This document shows, piece by piece, positions 6,404 through 15,492 of a stretch of 38,066 nt of DNA. The DNA lies in NCBI GenBank assembly GCA_024640545.1, contig JAHEEU010000006.1, positions 1 through 38,066 on the forward strand, in the 5' to 3' direction. Both the position numbers and the translations under genes were made by a program. This DNA is from Geobacteraceae bacterium. Its GTDB lineage: Bacteria > Desulfobacterota > Desulfuromonadia > Desulfuromonadales > BM103. Each line of letters opens with the position of its first letter. Position 1 is the first letter of the stretch. The notes under the pieces are model-generated. The model worked only from the letters and a program-made list of their open reading frames with translations, did no database searches and was not told the origin of the DNA.

Positions 6404-7825
6404 ATGCATCAGGCACTCATGACCGACCTCTATGAATTGACCATGCTGGCTGGATACCTGCGTGAAGGGATGCACCAGCAGCCGGCCGCCTTCGACTTGT
6501 ACTTTCGCGAAGCACCCTACCATGGGAGCTATGCGGTCTTTGCCGGGTTGCAGCCGGCACTCGAGTACCTGTCGAACCTGGCGTTCACCGACGCGGATTT
6601 GCGCTACTTGGCAGGCCTCGGCCTGTTCTCAAGGGAGTTCCTGGATTTTCTCAAGGAGTTTCGGTTCCACGGGCGCGTCACGGCACCGCGCGAGGGAGAA
6701 GTGGTCTTCCCGGGCGAACCCTTGCTGTCCGTCGAGGGCACGCTGGCCGAGGCCCAATTCGTGGAAACGACCCTGCTCAATATCATCAATTTCCAGACGC
6801 TGGTGGCCACCAAGGCGGCCCGCCTGACCCTGGCCGCCAGAGGCGGCCAGGTCATCGAGTTCGGCCTGCGGCGGGCCCAGGGGCCCGACGGCGGCCTGAG
6901 CGTTGCCCGGGCAGCAGCGGTCGGCGGTGTTCGTTCCACCAGCAACGTTCTGGCCGGACGCCGTTTCGACCTGCCGGTTAAGGGGACCCACGCGCATAGC
7001 TGGGTCATGGCGTTCCCCGATGAACTGAGTGCCTTTCGCGCCTACGCGGAGTGTTTCCCCGACAGCAGTGTGCTGCTGGTTGATACTTACGATACCCTGA
7101 CCAGCGGCCTGCCAAACAGCCTCACCGTAGCCCGGGAACTGCGCGCGGCCGGGCACGAATTGCTGGGCATTCGTCTGGATTCCGGTGACCTGGCCTATCT
7201 CAGTCGCGAGGCGCGCCGGATGTTTGATGATGCCGGCTTTGCCGACGTCAGGATCGTCGCCTCGAATGAGCTTGATGAGCATGTCATCGATTCGATTCGC
7301 AACGAGGGGGGCCGCATCGATATCTACGGAGTCGGAACGCGCCTGGCGACCTGTGCCGGCCCGGGCGGCGGCGCCCTTGGCGGTGTCTACAAGCTGGTGG
7401 AATATGCCGGCCAGCCGCGCATGAAAGTGACCAGCGACCCGGCCAAGAGCACTCTGCCAGGCTGCAAGCGGGTGCTGCGGGTGATCGACGACAATAACCA
7501 CTTCGTCATGGATGTCCTCGATCTCAGGGAGGGCACCGGCGAAGCTTTCTCCCCCGGCCAGGTCGCTTACGATCCGGCCAATTCACAGCGGCACAAAGCA
7601 ATCCCCTTAAACTGCAGCATTGTCGATTGTCGTGCGGTGGTCATGGAGCAAGGCAGGATTCTGCACCCGGCCCCGTCCCTTGAGGCTATGGCGGACTACT
7701 GCGCCGACCAACTGCAGAGAATGCCCGATGGCAGCCTGCGCCTGGTCAATCCGCACATCTACAAAGTCGGTATCAGCGAACGGCTGCTCAAGCTCAAGGA
7801 GCAGTTGACAACACACCTGGAGTGA
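6404..7825 (+). CDS. pncB: Nicotinate phosphoribosyltransferase
   Basis: 473 residues, the usual length for the type with a C-terminal extension. The start ATG 6404 has GGAAAGGAAACCCC in front. Diagnostic motifs are LMTDLYELTM at the N-terminus, EFGLRRAQGPDGG, KGTHAHSW with the catalytic histidine, LVDTYDT, and LDSGDLAYLS for phosphate/PRPP contacts. The enzyme converts nicotinate and PRPP (with ATP hydrolysis) to nicotinate mononucleotide in the Preiss-Handler NAD salvage route. The convergent neighbour at 7926-8447 is a nicotinamidase-like hydrolase that would supply nicotinate, so the pair covers nicotinamide to NaMN. Confidence 0.95.
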   Translation: MHQALMTDLYELTMLAGYLREGMHQQPAAFDLYFREAPYHGSYAVFAGLQPALEYLSNLAFTDADLRYLAGLGLFSREFLDFLKEFRFHGRVTAPREGEVVFPGEPLLSVEGTLAEAQFVETTLLNIINFQTLVATKAARLTLAARGGQVIEFGLRRAQGPDGGLSVARAAAVGGVRSTSNVLAGRRFDLPVKGTHAHSWVMAFPDELSAFRAYAECFPDSSVLLVDTYDTLTSGLPNSLTVARELRAAGHELLGIRLDSGDLAYLSREARRMFDDAGFADVRIVASNELDEHVIDSIRNEGGRIDIYGVGTRLATCAGPGGGALGGVYKLVEYAGQPRMKVTSDPAKSTLPGCKRVLRVIDDNNHFVMDVLDLREGTGEAFSPGQVAYDPANSQRHKAIPLNCSIVDCRAVVMEQGRILHPAPSLEAMADYCADQLQRMPDGSLRLVNPHIYKVGISERLLKLKEQLTTHLE

Positions 7826-7847
7826 TTCCCGACAAGAATGCTGCGTA

Positions 7848-7924
7848 TTAGGGGTCAGGTCTACACATTTCACAAAAAATGCACTTTGTGCAAAAAATGT
7901 GAAATGTGTAGACCTGACCCCTAA
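7848..7924. repeat. 77-bp palindromic REP/MITE-like element
   Basis: Two perfectly complementary 27-base arms (7848-7874 and 7898-7924), each starting TTAGGGGTCAGGTCTACAC from its outer end, enclose a 23-base spacer. The spacer itself folds through TGCAC/GTGCA around TTT. It fills the gap between the stops of two convergent genes, with the outer end one base from the stop codon of the nicotinamidase-like gene. The GGGGTCAGGTCT arm resembles sequences I recall next to REP-associated (Y1/RAYT) transposases in related genomes, but no transposase lies in the window. As a long hairpin it may also act as a two-way transcription barrier. Confidence 0.85.
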
Positions 7925-7925
7925 A

Positions 7926-8447
7926 TCACTCAACTTTTACCCCGAGGACTTCCGACATCTGTTTCAGGGCGAAAGCGCCGTCGTCGGCGGCGAGGTTGGC
8001 GACGCAGTCGCGTGGTACGCTGACATCGTAGCCGCGGATGACCGCATCGTAGGCGGTGTAGAGGACGCAGATGTTGGTGACGCAGCCGGTCAGTGTCAGG
8101 TGGTCGATTTTGAGGCTTTGCAGCAAACCTTCCAATCCGGTCTGGTGAAATCCTGAATAACCGGTTTTTTCGATCACCGGGTCCGTCTCCCCGGGAGCCA
8201 GTTCAGAGATGACCTGCGCTCCGGCGGTGCCGCGCACGGCATGCGGCGGCCAGCCCATGCGGGAAAATTCCGGGTCGTCGGGCGTGTGGGCGTCGCAGAT
8301 ATAGATGACGGGACGCTGAGCGGCCCTGGCTGCAGCGACGCGCTTCTGGATCGCCTTGATGATCGAGCGGGTTTCCGGAACCTCCAGGGGGGCTCCCGGC
8401 TGCACGAAATCATTGAGCATATCGATAATCAGGAGTGCCTCAGCCAT
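7926..8447 (-). CDS. Isochorismatase-family cysteine hydrolase, probable nicotinamidase
   Basis: 173 residues from the ATG 8445-8447, with AGAGGAGA six bases upstream. The catalytic triad of the family is visible: D9 in LLIIDMLNDF, K94 in IEKTGYSGF, and C127 in GCVTNICV. The metal-site region has D52 and H54 (CDAHTP) and H69 in WPPHAVRGTAGAQ, a phrase typical of nicotinamidases; the second histidine of M. tuberculosis PncA is Asp here. The reaction would be nicotinamide to nicotinate plus ammonia. The convergent pncB gene supports this. The upstream DUF748 gene ends 22 bases before its start, so it may be read from that promoter. Confidence 0.85.
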   Translation of the reverse strand: MAEALLIIDMLNDFVQPGAPLEVPETRSIIKAIQKRVAAARAAQRPVIYICDAHTPDDPEFSRMGWPPHAVRGTAGAQVISELAPGETDPVIEKTGYSGFHQTGLEGLLQSLKIDHLTLTGCVTNICVLYTAYDAVIRGYDVSVPRDCVANLAADDGAFALKQMSEVLGVKVE

Positions 8448-8469
8448 GGTTCTCTCCTCTGATTTTTGT

Positions 8470-11400
8470 TCAGTGGACGGCCACGCCGAATTCGACCCGC
8501 GCACGGCTGGTGGTCTCCTTGTCCGGTACTGACGTGATATCGGTCTCCTGCAGAAAGATCCTTTCCTGGGCGAGTTTTCCTTGTTCGATCAGGAAGTTCT
8601 GAACGGCTATAGCCCTTGCCTGGGCGAGCTCGGCGAGGTCGTTGCCGGTCACCGAGGTGTTGGTGTAGATCAGTTTCTCCATTTCCGGTACCGGCAGTTT
8701 TCTGGTTATGCCGATGAAGTTGCGCGGTTTGGGGAAGTCGGCTTCGCGGTAGACCTCCCAGAGGTAGTCGGCATACTCTTCGTCAGGCACGGTCACGTCC
8801 TCTTCGCTGGTCCCCTCGGGGAGCTCCCCGGCCTTGACCAGGTCGAGGTACTTGAGCCGCTTGACCTCAGTACTGAGCTGCTGACTGCGATAGCCTTCGA
8901 CGTCCTGTTCAGGATCAATGAAACCGCTGACTTCAATCTCAAGCCCGGGGCGCTCGGCCAGGGCCTGCGCCATGTGCTGCAGCTTGTCCTTTTGGTCCGG
9001 CCCGAGGCGGGATGAGCCGTAGTCGAAGCTGACACTGCTGAAGTCCTGGTCGCCACCGCCGGCCAGGGCGCCGAGCAAGGCAAATGGCGAGGTTGCGGCC
9101 TTGACTATCAGGTTCCTGATGATGGTCCAGACCACTCCGGTGATGCTGAACTGAGGGTCGTCGAGGCTGCCGGAGACGGGGATATCCATATGGATTTCGC
9201 CCTTGCTGTCCTTGAGCAGGGCGACCGCCAGCTTGACCGGCAAGGTGGTCGCCTTGTCGCTCTCGACCTTGTCGCCGAAGGTGAACTGGTCGAGAAATAC
9301 CTGGTTGTTCGCCTTGAGCTTGCCGTCTTCGAGAAAATATTCAAGGGCGAGGTTGAGCTTGCCCTTCTTGATCAAATAGCCCACATAGGTGCCGGAATAA
9401 GGGGAGAGCGGGCTCAGTTCAATGTCATTGAAGCTCAGCTTGAGATCGAGGAAGAGCCTTTCGGCCAGCGGGTTGACCGAGCCGCTGATCGACAGGGGAG
9501 ACTGGTTGCGCAGGCTGCCGCGCAGGTCGACCGAGGCCCGCGTCTCCGCTGCCGAAGAGAGCCCTTTGATGCTTCCGCCCAGTTCGCGCATATCGGCGTG
9601 AAAGGGGCGGGGGAGGCTGCGATCGGTAAAGTCGACCTGGCCGCCCTGCAGGGTGACGGTCTCGATGCGGATGTCGGGAGTTGCCGCGGCCTGTGTGGCG
9701 TCTTCAGCCGGGGCGGTTGCCGGGGTCTTCTCTGCTGCAGGCTCCGCGGTCTCAGCGCCTGGAGCGGCGCCCGGCTTGCGAAACGCTTCCACCAGGTTGA
9801 GCCGAGCCTCTTCATCGATCAGGACCTTGGCGAAGTAGGCACTGAGAGTGATCGACTGGACCGCTAAAGTCAGGGGGGCCAGCTGAGCGTCGATGCCGGC
9901 CAGTTGCAGGCTGTCCCATTTCATCAGGTCTTCGCGGTGGAGGGCGTCGAGCAGGTGGAAGCGGCTGACGCCGACATCGCCGGCAAAGGTAATTTTCAAG
10001 GGTCCGGTGCCTGCCTCCACGGTGCTGTTCAACTGTGCATCGAGCAAGCCGTCGACGAGGGCCAGGCTGGCCTGCTCGGCAAGGTAGGGTGCGAAAGTGG
10101 CGAGTGGAATCTGTTTGAGGCGACCAGCCAGGCTGATCGACTGATCGGCGAGCGAGGCGTTGCCGCTGATTTCGATCCGCCCCTTGCTCTGGAAAGTGGT
10201 CGAGAGGGTGAAGGGACTCTCGACCTTCTCCGGAGCCGCAAGGTTGTGGAAGGTCAGGTTGAAATCGCGGGCCTCCAGCTTGGTCGGGGTCGACGGCAGA
10301 AAGTCGCTGACTTCGAATGTGCCGTTGATCATGGAGAGCTCGCCGATCCGGTAGCTGAACACCGGGCCCTGTTCTGTTCGCTCTGGTGTGGTTTTTTCCT
10401 CCGGGGCCTCCGTCAACTTGGTCAGAACCGGGAAATTCTGTGAGAGGAAGGACCAGTGCCCCTCATGACTGCGAGAGAAATTGACCCGACCGTTCTGGTA
10501 GAGAAACGAGCCGACTTCGAGCCGATTCCTGTCCAGGTCGAAAGACAGCTGGCCCATTTCGATCAGGTCAACCTTGACCCCCTCCTGCTCATTGAACGCC
10601 ATGGAGGCCTCTCGCCATTGCAGGTGTCCTTCGCTGATCAGCAGGCGCTGGCCGGGGCTGACCGCCAGGTTCAACTCGAGACCAAGTTTCCCGCCGAGAG
10701 GCCCGGAGTAGGTTTCGCGATAGTAGGGTTCATAGGCCCCGGCCTCGATGTTGCCCAGTACGGCTTTGAGGTCCAGGGAAAAGGGGTTGAGCAGGAAGTG
10801 GCCGTTGACCGCAACATTCTCGTCCCGGTCGGTCGCCAGTGCGAGCTCGAAGGGGATGCCGTTGTCGGCGTCGAGAGCGAAGTTTCTGACGTCGAGGTTG
10901 ATATCCCTGGCTGCTGCACTGAACCCCCCGGCGGGGAGGCTGTCCTCGAAAAAGACGGCTCCATCGCGAAGTTTGAAGCTGTCGACCAGGAGCTTGAAGG
11001 GCGCTGCCGGCGGTTGCTCTTCCGGGGCGGTTTCCTGCCCTGGCGATACCTCTGCCATGCGGGCGTGGTTCCACGCTCCATGCTGGTCTCTCTTCAGCTG
11101 GACTTCGAGGTTATAGACATGCACCGAGGCGAGGTGGAGTTGCCGCTGCAGCAGCTGCGAGGGGGCGATCTCGACCTGCATCAGCGGCAGGAAGAAGAGC
11201 TGTTCATCGAGCCGGTCCCAGATGTTGAGCGAAGTCAGGTTGAGACGTCCGCTCAGTTCCAGTTCGCCGCCCGACTCGGCGGAGACCCGGTAGAGGATGT
11301 CGAGGTCGATGCTGAGCCCGCCGTTGCGCACCTCGACCGGCAGTTCGAACGGCACATATCCGAGGTAGAAGGGCAGGTCGATGTTGGAAAGATTCAGGTT

Positions 11401-12060
11401 GAAGTTCATCTCCTGCGTGGTGCTGAAGGGCTTGAGCTTCCCTTCGAGGTTGATCGGAGAGCCGTTGACCACGGCCCTGAAGAGAGGCTGAGCCGGTTCC
11501 TCGACCAGGTAGGGGAGGTTGCCGATCATTGGCAGAACCAGCTGCAGGTCGCTGATGGTGTGATGCACCTGGGTGGCCAGACTGCTGTCGATGAGGTCGA
11601 TGCGGCCGTCGATGATCGCCAGGTTGCTGATTGCGAAACGTGCCGGTTCGCCGGCCGGTTCTGCGGCAGCATTTTTGTCCCGGGCGGGGATCAGGTCGCT
11701 GAAATTGAAGGTTTCGGCGGTCAACCGCTCGAGGTGGACAGCCGGGCTGTCGAGACGCAGCTCACGAATGATCGGCGCCCACTTCAGGATCGACCGCGGA
11801 CTCAGGGCAACCCGCAACAGTTTCCAGGAGATGAAGGGCGCCGCATGGTCCCGTTCGCTCAAACTCAGCTCGCTGACTTCGACCGCCAGGGTGAACGGAT
11901 TGATGCTGATGGAACCAACGGCTAGCGATCGGCCGGTTTCCTCGGCAACCCATTCCTGGCTTTTGGTAATGATGATGCCGGGCAGCACCAGGGTGACGAA
12001 GAGCAGGGCCAAAAGGATCAGACCGCTGCCTGTCAGGATAATCCGTTTCCAAGTGAACAT
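8470..12060 (-). CDS. Large DUF748 (AsmA-like) envelope protein with OmpA-like C-terminus
   Basis: 1196 residues from the ATG 12058-12060; a TTG 21 codons upstream is less likely. One N-terminal membrane helix (IILTGSGLILLALLFVTLVL region) is followed by a very long beta-rich periplasmic part made of repeated GLSIDL- and LDLKLSFNDIEL-type strands, typical of DUF748 and related AsmA-like bridging proteins. A low-complexity Ala/Pro/Glu linker lies near the middle (minus-strand 9800-9690). The last about 200 residues include FDYGSSRLGPDQKDKLQ and an EIEVSGFIDPEQD segment resembling an OmpA-type domain. A role in envelope maintenance or lipid transport is inferred from AsmA relatives. It diverges from the TetR-efflux operon. 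Confidence 0.85.
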   Translation of the reverse strand: MFTWKRIILTGSGLILLALLFVTLVLPGIIITKSQEWVAEETGRSLAVGSISINPFTLAVEVSELSLSERDHAAPFISWKLLRVALSPRSILKWAPIIRELRLDSPAVHLERLTAETFNFSDLIPARDKNAAAEPAGEPARFAISNLAIIDGRIDLIDSSLATQVHHTISDLQLVLPMIGNLPYLVEEPAQPLFRAVVNGSPINLEGKLKPFSTTQEMNFNLNLSNIDLPFYLGYVPFELPVEVRNGGLSIDLDILYRVSAESGGELELSGRLNLTSLNIWDRLDEQLFFLPLMQVEIAPSQLLQRQLHLASVHVYNLEVQLKRDQHGAWNHARMAEVSPGQETAPEEQPPAAPFKLLVDSFKLRDGAVFFEDSLPAGGFSAAARDINLDVRNFALDADNGIPFELALATDRDENVAVNGHFLLNPFSLDLKAVLGNIEAGAYEPYYRETYSGPLGGKLGLELNLAVSPGQRLLISEGHLQWREASMAFNEQEGVKVDLIEMGQLSFDLDRNRLEVGSFLYQNGRVNFSRSHEGHWSFLSQNFPVLTKLTEAPEEKTTPERTEQGPVFSYRIGELSMINGTFEVSDFLPSTPTKLEARDFNLTFHNLAAPEKVESPFTLSTTFQSKGRIEISGNASLADQSISLAGRLKQIPLATFAPYLAEQASLALVDGLLDAQLNSTVEAGTGPLKITFAGDVGVSRFHLLDALHREDLMKWDSLQLAGIDAQLAPLTLAVQSITLSAYFAKVLIDEEARLNLVEAFRKPGAAPGAETAEPAAEKTPATAPAEDATQAAATPDIRIETVTLQGGQVDFTDRSLPRPFHADMRELGGSIKGLSSAAETRASVDLRGSLRNQSPLSISGSVNPLAERLFLDLKLSFNDIELSPLSPYSGTYVGYLIKKGKLNLALEYFLEDGKLKANNQVFLDQFTFGDKVESDKATTLPVKLAVALLKDSKGEIHMDIPVSGSLDDPQFSITGVVWTIIRNLIVKAATSPFALLGALAGGGDQDFSSVSFDYGSSRLGPDQKDKLQHMAQALAERPGLEIEVSGFIDPEQDVEGYRSQQLSTEVKRLKYLDLVKAGELPEGTSEEDVTVPDEEYADYLWEVYREADFPKPRNFIGITRKLPVPEMEKLIYTNTSVTGNDLAELAQARAIAVQNFLIEQGKLAQERIFLQETDITSVPDKETTSRARVEFGVAVH

Positions 12061-12190
12061 CTGGGAAGCTTTCTTTCCGAGTTGATGATAACTAAAGGCT
12101 AGCAGGTCTGTCGCCGGACGCAATCACCCAAGATGCTTGTCTCGGTGTTTGCGAACCAGTTTCCGATGGTTGTCCCGGAAAATTAATTGC

Positions 12191-12230
12191 TTGACGAAAT
12201 TAAAACGAACGTTTAAATCAATTGTATAAT
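12191..12230 (+). promoter_or_regulatory. Promoter and probable TetR operator of the efflux operon
   Basis: TTGACG (12191-12196) and TTAAAT (12213-12218) are spaced by 16 bases. A second, extended -10-like TGTATAAT ends at 12230. Between them lies AAACG-AA-CGTTT (12203-12214), a perfect 5-2-5 palindrome placed where a bound repressor would block polymerase. The TetR start follows at 12273. Autoregulation is inferred from this placement. The palindrome is also close enough to affect the divergent DUF748 gene. Confidence 0.55.
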
Positions 12231-12272
12231 CGTGACAATGCTTCCTCCACTTTCAGGAGCTGCCGCAGACCG

Positions 12273-12917
12273 ATGAGCCCGCCAGTCACCAAACAGAGGA
12301 TTCTCGATGCCGCGGAGCACCTTTTCGCCAGGGACGGTTATCATGCCACCTCGCTGCGCTGCATAACCCAGGCGGCCAAGGCCAATCTGGCCGCGGTCAA
12401 TTACCACTTCGGCAGCAAGGAGGCCCTTCTCGAAGCAGTCATCGTGCGCCGCCTGACCCCGCTCAACGAGATGCGGCTCGGCCAGCTCGAGGCGCTGATG
12501 CAGAGGGCGGAGCGGTCCAGAAGGGTGCCATCCTGCCGGGAGGTCCTGCGGACGTTTGTCGAGCCGACCCTGCGGCAGCGCCAGAAGGACTCTGAAACCG
12601 GCGATTTCATTGCCCTGATCGGCCGGACCCTTGCAGAACCACGCGGCGTTGCCATGACGATCTTCATGCGGCACATGGACCCGCTGATGATAAAGCTCTT
12701 TCAAGCGTTGAGCCTGGCGCTGCCTGGGTTGTCCCAGCAACTCCTGTTCTGGAGGCTGCACTTTGCCATCGGCTCCCTGAGCCATATCATGCGCTGCCAC
12801 GAACGGTATTCGCTGCGGCCTGAGGATGTCAACATCGACCTGCCTGTCGATGAGCTGGTTGAACTCTTTCTCGACTTCGCCGCTGCCGGCATGGAGGCGC
12901 AACGATGGTCCGTCTAG
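12273..12917 (+). CDS. TetR/AcrR-family repressor of the efflux operon
   Basis: 214 residues from the ATG 12273, preceded by AGGAG 13 bases away. The N-terminal helix-turn-helix is clear: TKQRILDAAEHLFARDGYHATSLR, then ITQAAKANLAAVNYHFGSKEALLEAV. The C-terminal ligand domain, with its phrase RHMDPLMIKLFQAL, looks like the CecR/DUF1956 type, but that subclass is tentative. It overlaps the next gene by 13 bases and heads a four-gene overlapping operon. It probably represses the operon through the palindrome at 12203-12214 until an efflux substrate binds. Confidence 0.9.
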   Translation: MSPPVTKQRILDAAEHLFARDGYHATSLRCITQAAKANLAAVNYHFGSKEALLEAVIVRRLTPLNEMRLGQLEALMQRAERSRRVPSCREVLRTFVEPTLRQRQKDSETGDFIALIGRTLAEPRGVAMTIFMRHMDPLMIKLFQALSLALPGLSQQLLFWRLHFAIGSLSHIMRCHERYSLRPEDVNIDLPVDELVELFLDFAAAGMEAQRWSV

Positions 12918-14320
12918 CTCTGTTCCTCACCGCGCTGCTCCTGACCGGCTGCCAGGTGCATGACCCGATCAGGGCAAGCCTGCCGGTCGAGCCGCCGCCA
13001 GCCTATCTCGGTCCTCAGTCCGTCGGCCGGGCCGGCCTCCCGGTGGAACAGTGGTGGCAGGCTTTCAACGACGCGCAGCTCAACCTGCTGATGAACGAGC
13101 TCTTTGTCAACAACCTGGAATTGACCCAGGCGATTGCGCGCATTGAGCAGGTCGAGGCGGCCTTCAGGGTTTCGCGCAGCGCCCAGCTGCCGGCACTCTC
13201 TGCCGCTGGCAGCCTCGATCGGTCCAGCCAGCCCGGCCTGGTTGATGATTTCGTCGGCGACGGTCGGCAACTGTCGCTGGCGGCCGGTTTTGAACTGGAC
13301 CTCTGGGGCAAACTCGCGGCCCGCAGCCGGGCGGCCAGCCAGGAGCTGGCGGCCACCCGTCAGGACGTGCAGACGCTCTACCTCGGTCTGACGGCCCGCC
13401 TCGCCGATCTTTACTTCCTGGCCGTTGAACAGCGGGCGCAACTGGCGCTGGCCGATCAGGTGATCGCGTCCTTTTCGGATACCGCCACGCGGGTCGAAAG
13501 CCGCTATCGCATGGGACTGGTTCCGGCGGTCGATATGTACCAGGCCCGCCAGAGCCTGGCCGGGGCACAGGCCGCAAGGCACCTCTTCGCCGCCCGTCTC
13601 GCCGAAGCCGAGCATGCCATCGGCGTTCTGCTCGGCCGCTACCCGGAGGGCAATCAAGCTGGCCGCCTCGCCACATTACCGTCAGCTCCCGAGCTCTATG
13701 CCGTAGGCATCCCTGCAGAATTGATCAGCCAGCGCCCGGACCTGCAGGCGGCACTGCAGAGAGTGGCCGCCGCTGACTCCAGGGTGGCCGCTGCGATTGC
13801 CGACCGTTTTCCGTCGATCACCCTGTCCGGGAATTACGGCACCCTGCGGCAGGAGGTCGCCGCCGGCCTGATCAAGGGGGAGTTCTGGAGTCTGCTCGGC
13901 AATCTGGCCCTGCCGGTGATAGACGGTGGGCGGCGGCGTGCCGAGGTCGATCGCAACGAGGCGGCGCTGCGGGAAGCCGTGGCCGGCTACCAGCAGAAAG
14001 TGCTGACGGCTTTCAAGGAAGTCGAGGATGCCCTGGCGAACAATCACGCCACCGGCCAGCGTATCGAGAGCCTGATGGCAACCGCCCGGGCGACCTCGGC
14101 CAGCCTGCGCCTGTCCACGGAGCGCTACCTGGCCGGACTGGTTGATTATCTCCCCGTGCTGACGGCCCAGCGCGCCGATGCCGATACCCGCAGCCGACTG
14201 CTCGATGCGCAGCGCCAGCTGCTGACAGACCGCATCAGCCTGGCCCGGGCCCTCGGCGGATCCTGGATGCAGGAGCAACTGAATACCCGTCTACAGGCCG
14301 CAAAGGATAAGCAACCATGA
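12905..14320 (+). CDS. Outer-membrane efflux lipoprotein, TolC/NodT family
   Basis: 471 residues. The N-terminus MVRLALFLTALLLTGC is a lipoprotein signal with lipobox LTGC (Cys 16). The mature part has two outer-membrane-factor repeats of long helices, with the family phrases WWQAFNDAQLNLLM, FELDLWGKLAARSRAA, IPAELISQRPDLQAA and LPVIDGGRRRAEVDRNEA. It forms the trimeric outer-membrane duct of a tripartite RND pump. It overlaps the TetR gene by 13 bases and the adaptor gene by ATGA (14317-14320), so it is translated as part of one coupled message. Confidence 0.93.
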   Translation: MVRLALFLTALLLTGCQVHDPIRASLPVEPPPAYLGPQSVGRAGLPVEQWWQAFNDAQLNLLMNELFVNNLELTQAIARIEQVEAAFRVSRSAQLPALSAAGSLDRSSQPGLVDDFVGDGRQLSLAAGFELDLWGKLAARSRAASQELAATRQDVQTLYLGLTARLADLYFLAVEQRAQLALADQVIASFSDTATRVESRYRMGLVPAVDMYQARQSLAGAQAARHLFAARLAEAEHAIGVLLGRYPEGNQAGRLATLPSAPELYAVGIPAELISQRPDLQAALQRVAAADSRVAAAIADRFPSITLSGNYGTLRQEVAAGLIKGEFWSLLGNLALPVIDGGRRRAEVDRNEAALREAVAGYQQKVLTAFKEVEDALANNHATGQRIESLMATARATSASLRLSTERYLAGLVDYLPVLTAQRADADTRSRLLDAQRQLLTDRISLARALGGSWMQEQLNTRLQAAKDKQP

Positions 14321-15492
14321 AAGTCAAGAGAGCTGTGCTGCCGCTGCTGGTGATAGTCGTTGCCCTTGGGTTGACCTTTGTGCTGGTCAAATCGCGCAAA
14401 GTGCCCCTGCCGCATGAGACTCCCCATCTCGGGCCGCTGGTCGAAATGACCCCCCTGGTCAGAACCCGTCACCAGGTCGTGGTTACCGGGACCGGCACTG
14501 TCCAGCCGCGCTTCGAAGTGACCATCACGCCCCAGGTCAAGGGCCGGGTCAGCGAAATCTCTCCCCGAATGGTGGCCGGTGGACAGCTCCGCAAAGGGGA
14601 GCTGCTGTTTGCGATTGAGGATGAAGACTACCGCCTGGCGATCGAGCTGGCCCGTTCCAGCCTGGCCCAGGCGGAACTTGAGCTGCTGCGCAACGAGAAC
14701 CTGGCCGAAGTGGCGCGCAGGGAATGGCGGGAACTGAACCCCGATAGCCGTGAGCAGCCCAACCCGCTGGTCGTCTACGAGCCGCAGCTGAAAAGTGCCC
14801 GGGCTCAGCGCGACGCCGCGCTGGCCAACGTCAGGCAGGCCGAGATCAACCTGCAGCGGACCCGGGTGTTTGCCCCCTTCAACTGCTCGGTGCGCAGTGA
14901 ACAGGTCGAGGTCGGCCAGTTCGTCAATGCCGGGAGCCCGGTGGCAACCGTGCTCGGTACGGACCAGCTGGAAATCGCCGTGCCGCTGCCCATCGAGGAG
15001 CTGGCCTGGCTGCAGGTCCCGCGCAGCGGTGGTGTCGAGCGGGGGTCACGTGCCGAGGTCGTGTTGCAGGCCGGCGACCAGGCCTTCCGCTGGCGGGGTG
15101 AGATAACCCGTGCCCTGGGCGAGATCGATCCGCGCAGCCGGATGGCCCGCCTGGTGGTGACGGTGGCCGACCCGGTTGCCGAGGATGGTCCGTCAGGGAA
15201 TCTCCTCAATGAACTTCTGCCGGGGATGTTCGTCGAGGTGCGCCTGCAGGGCGACGACCTCGCCGACATCTTCGCGGTGCCCCGCAGCGCTCTGCACGAC
15301 AACGACACTCTCTGGATCGTCGACGATGCAAACCGGCTGCATATCCGCCCGGTTGAGATCCTGCGCAGGGAACCCGGGGAGGTTCTGATCCGTGCCGGTC
15401 TCGAGCCAGGCGAGAAACTGGTCCTGACCAGTCTTTCCGCAGCGGCCGAAGGGATGCTGCTGCGACCGCAGCTGCGCGAGGCCGGCCAATGA
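14317..15492 (+). CDS. Periplasmic adaptor (MFP/HlyD family) of the RND pump
   Basis: 391 residues. One N-terminal membrane segment (VLPLLVIVVALGLTFVLV) anchors it without a lipobox. It then shows the adaptor order: beta-barrel/lipoyl halves (GTVQPRFEVTITPQVKGRV and FAPFNCSVRSEQVEVGQFV) flanking an alpha-hairpin (LARSSLAQAELELLRNENL), and a C-terminal barrel with LLPGMFVEVRLQGD. It links the inner-membrane pump to the outer-membrane factor. Overlaps of four bases at both ends indicate translational coupling with its neighbours. Confidence 0.92.
   Translation: MKVKRAVLPLLVIVVALGLTFVLVKSRKVPLPHETPHLGPLVEMTPLVRTRHQVVVTGTGTVQPRFEVTITPQVKGRVSEISPRMVAGGQLRKGELLFAIEDEDYRLAIELARSSLAQAELELLRNENLAEVARREWRELNPDSREQPNPLVVYEPQLKSARAQRDAALANVRQAEINLQRTRVFAPFNCSVRSEQVEVGQFVNAGSPVATVLGTDQLEIAVPLPIEELAWLQVPRSGGVERGSRAEVVLQAGDQAFRWRGEITRALGEIDPRSRMARLVVTVADPVAEDGPSGNLLNELLPGMFVEVRLQGDDLADIFAVPRSALHDNDTLWIVDDANRLHIRPVEILRREPGEVLIRAGLEPGEKLVLTSLSAAAEGMLLRPQLREAGQ

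Noticed and set aside
10456-11925. A 489-codon plus-strand frame opposite the DUF748 gene
   Set aside because: It has antisense composition and no recognisable family. The opposite strand encodes a coherent beta-rich protein with membrane anchor.
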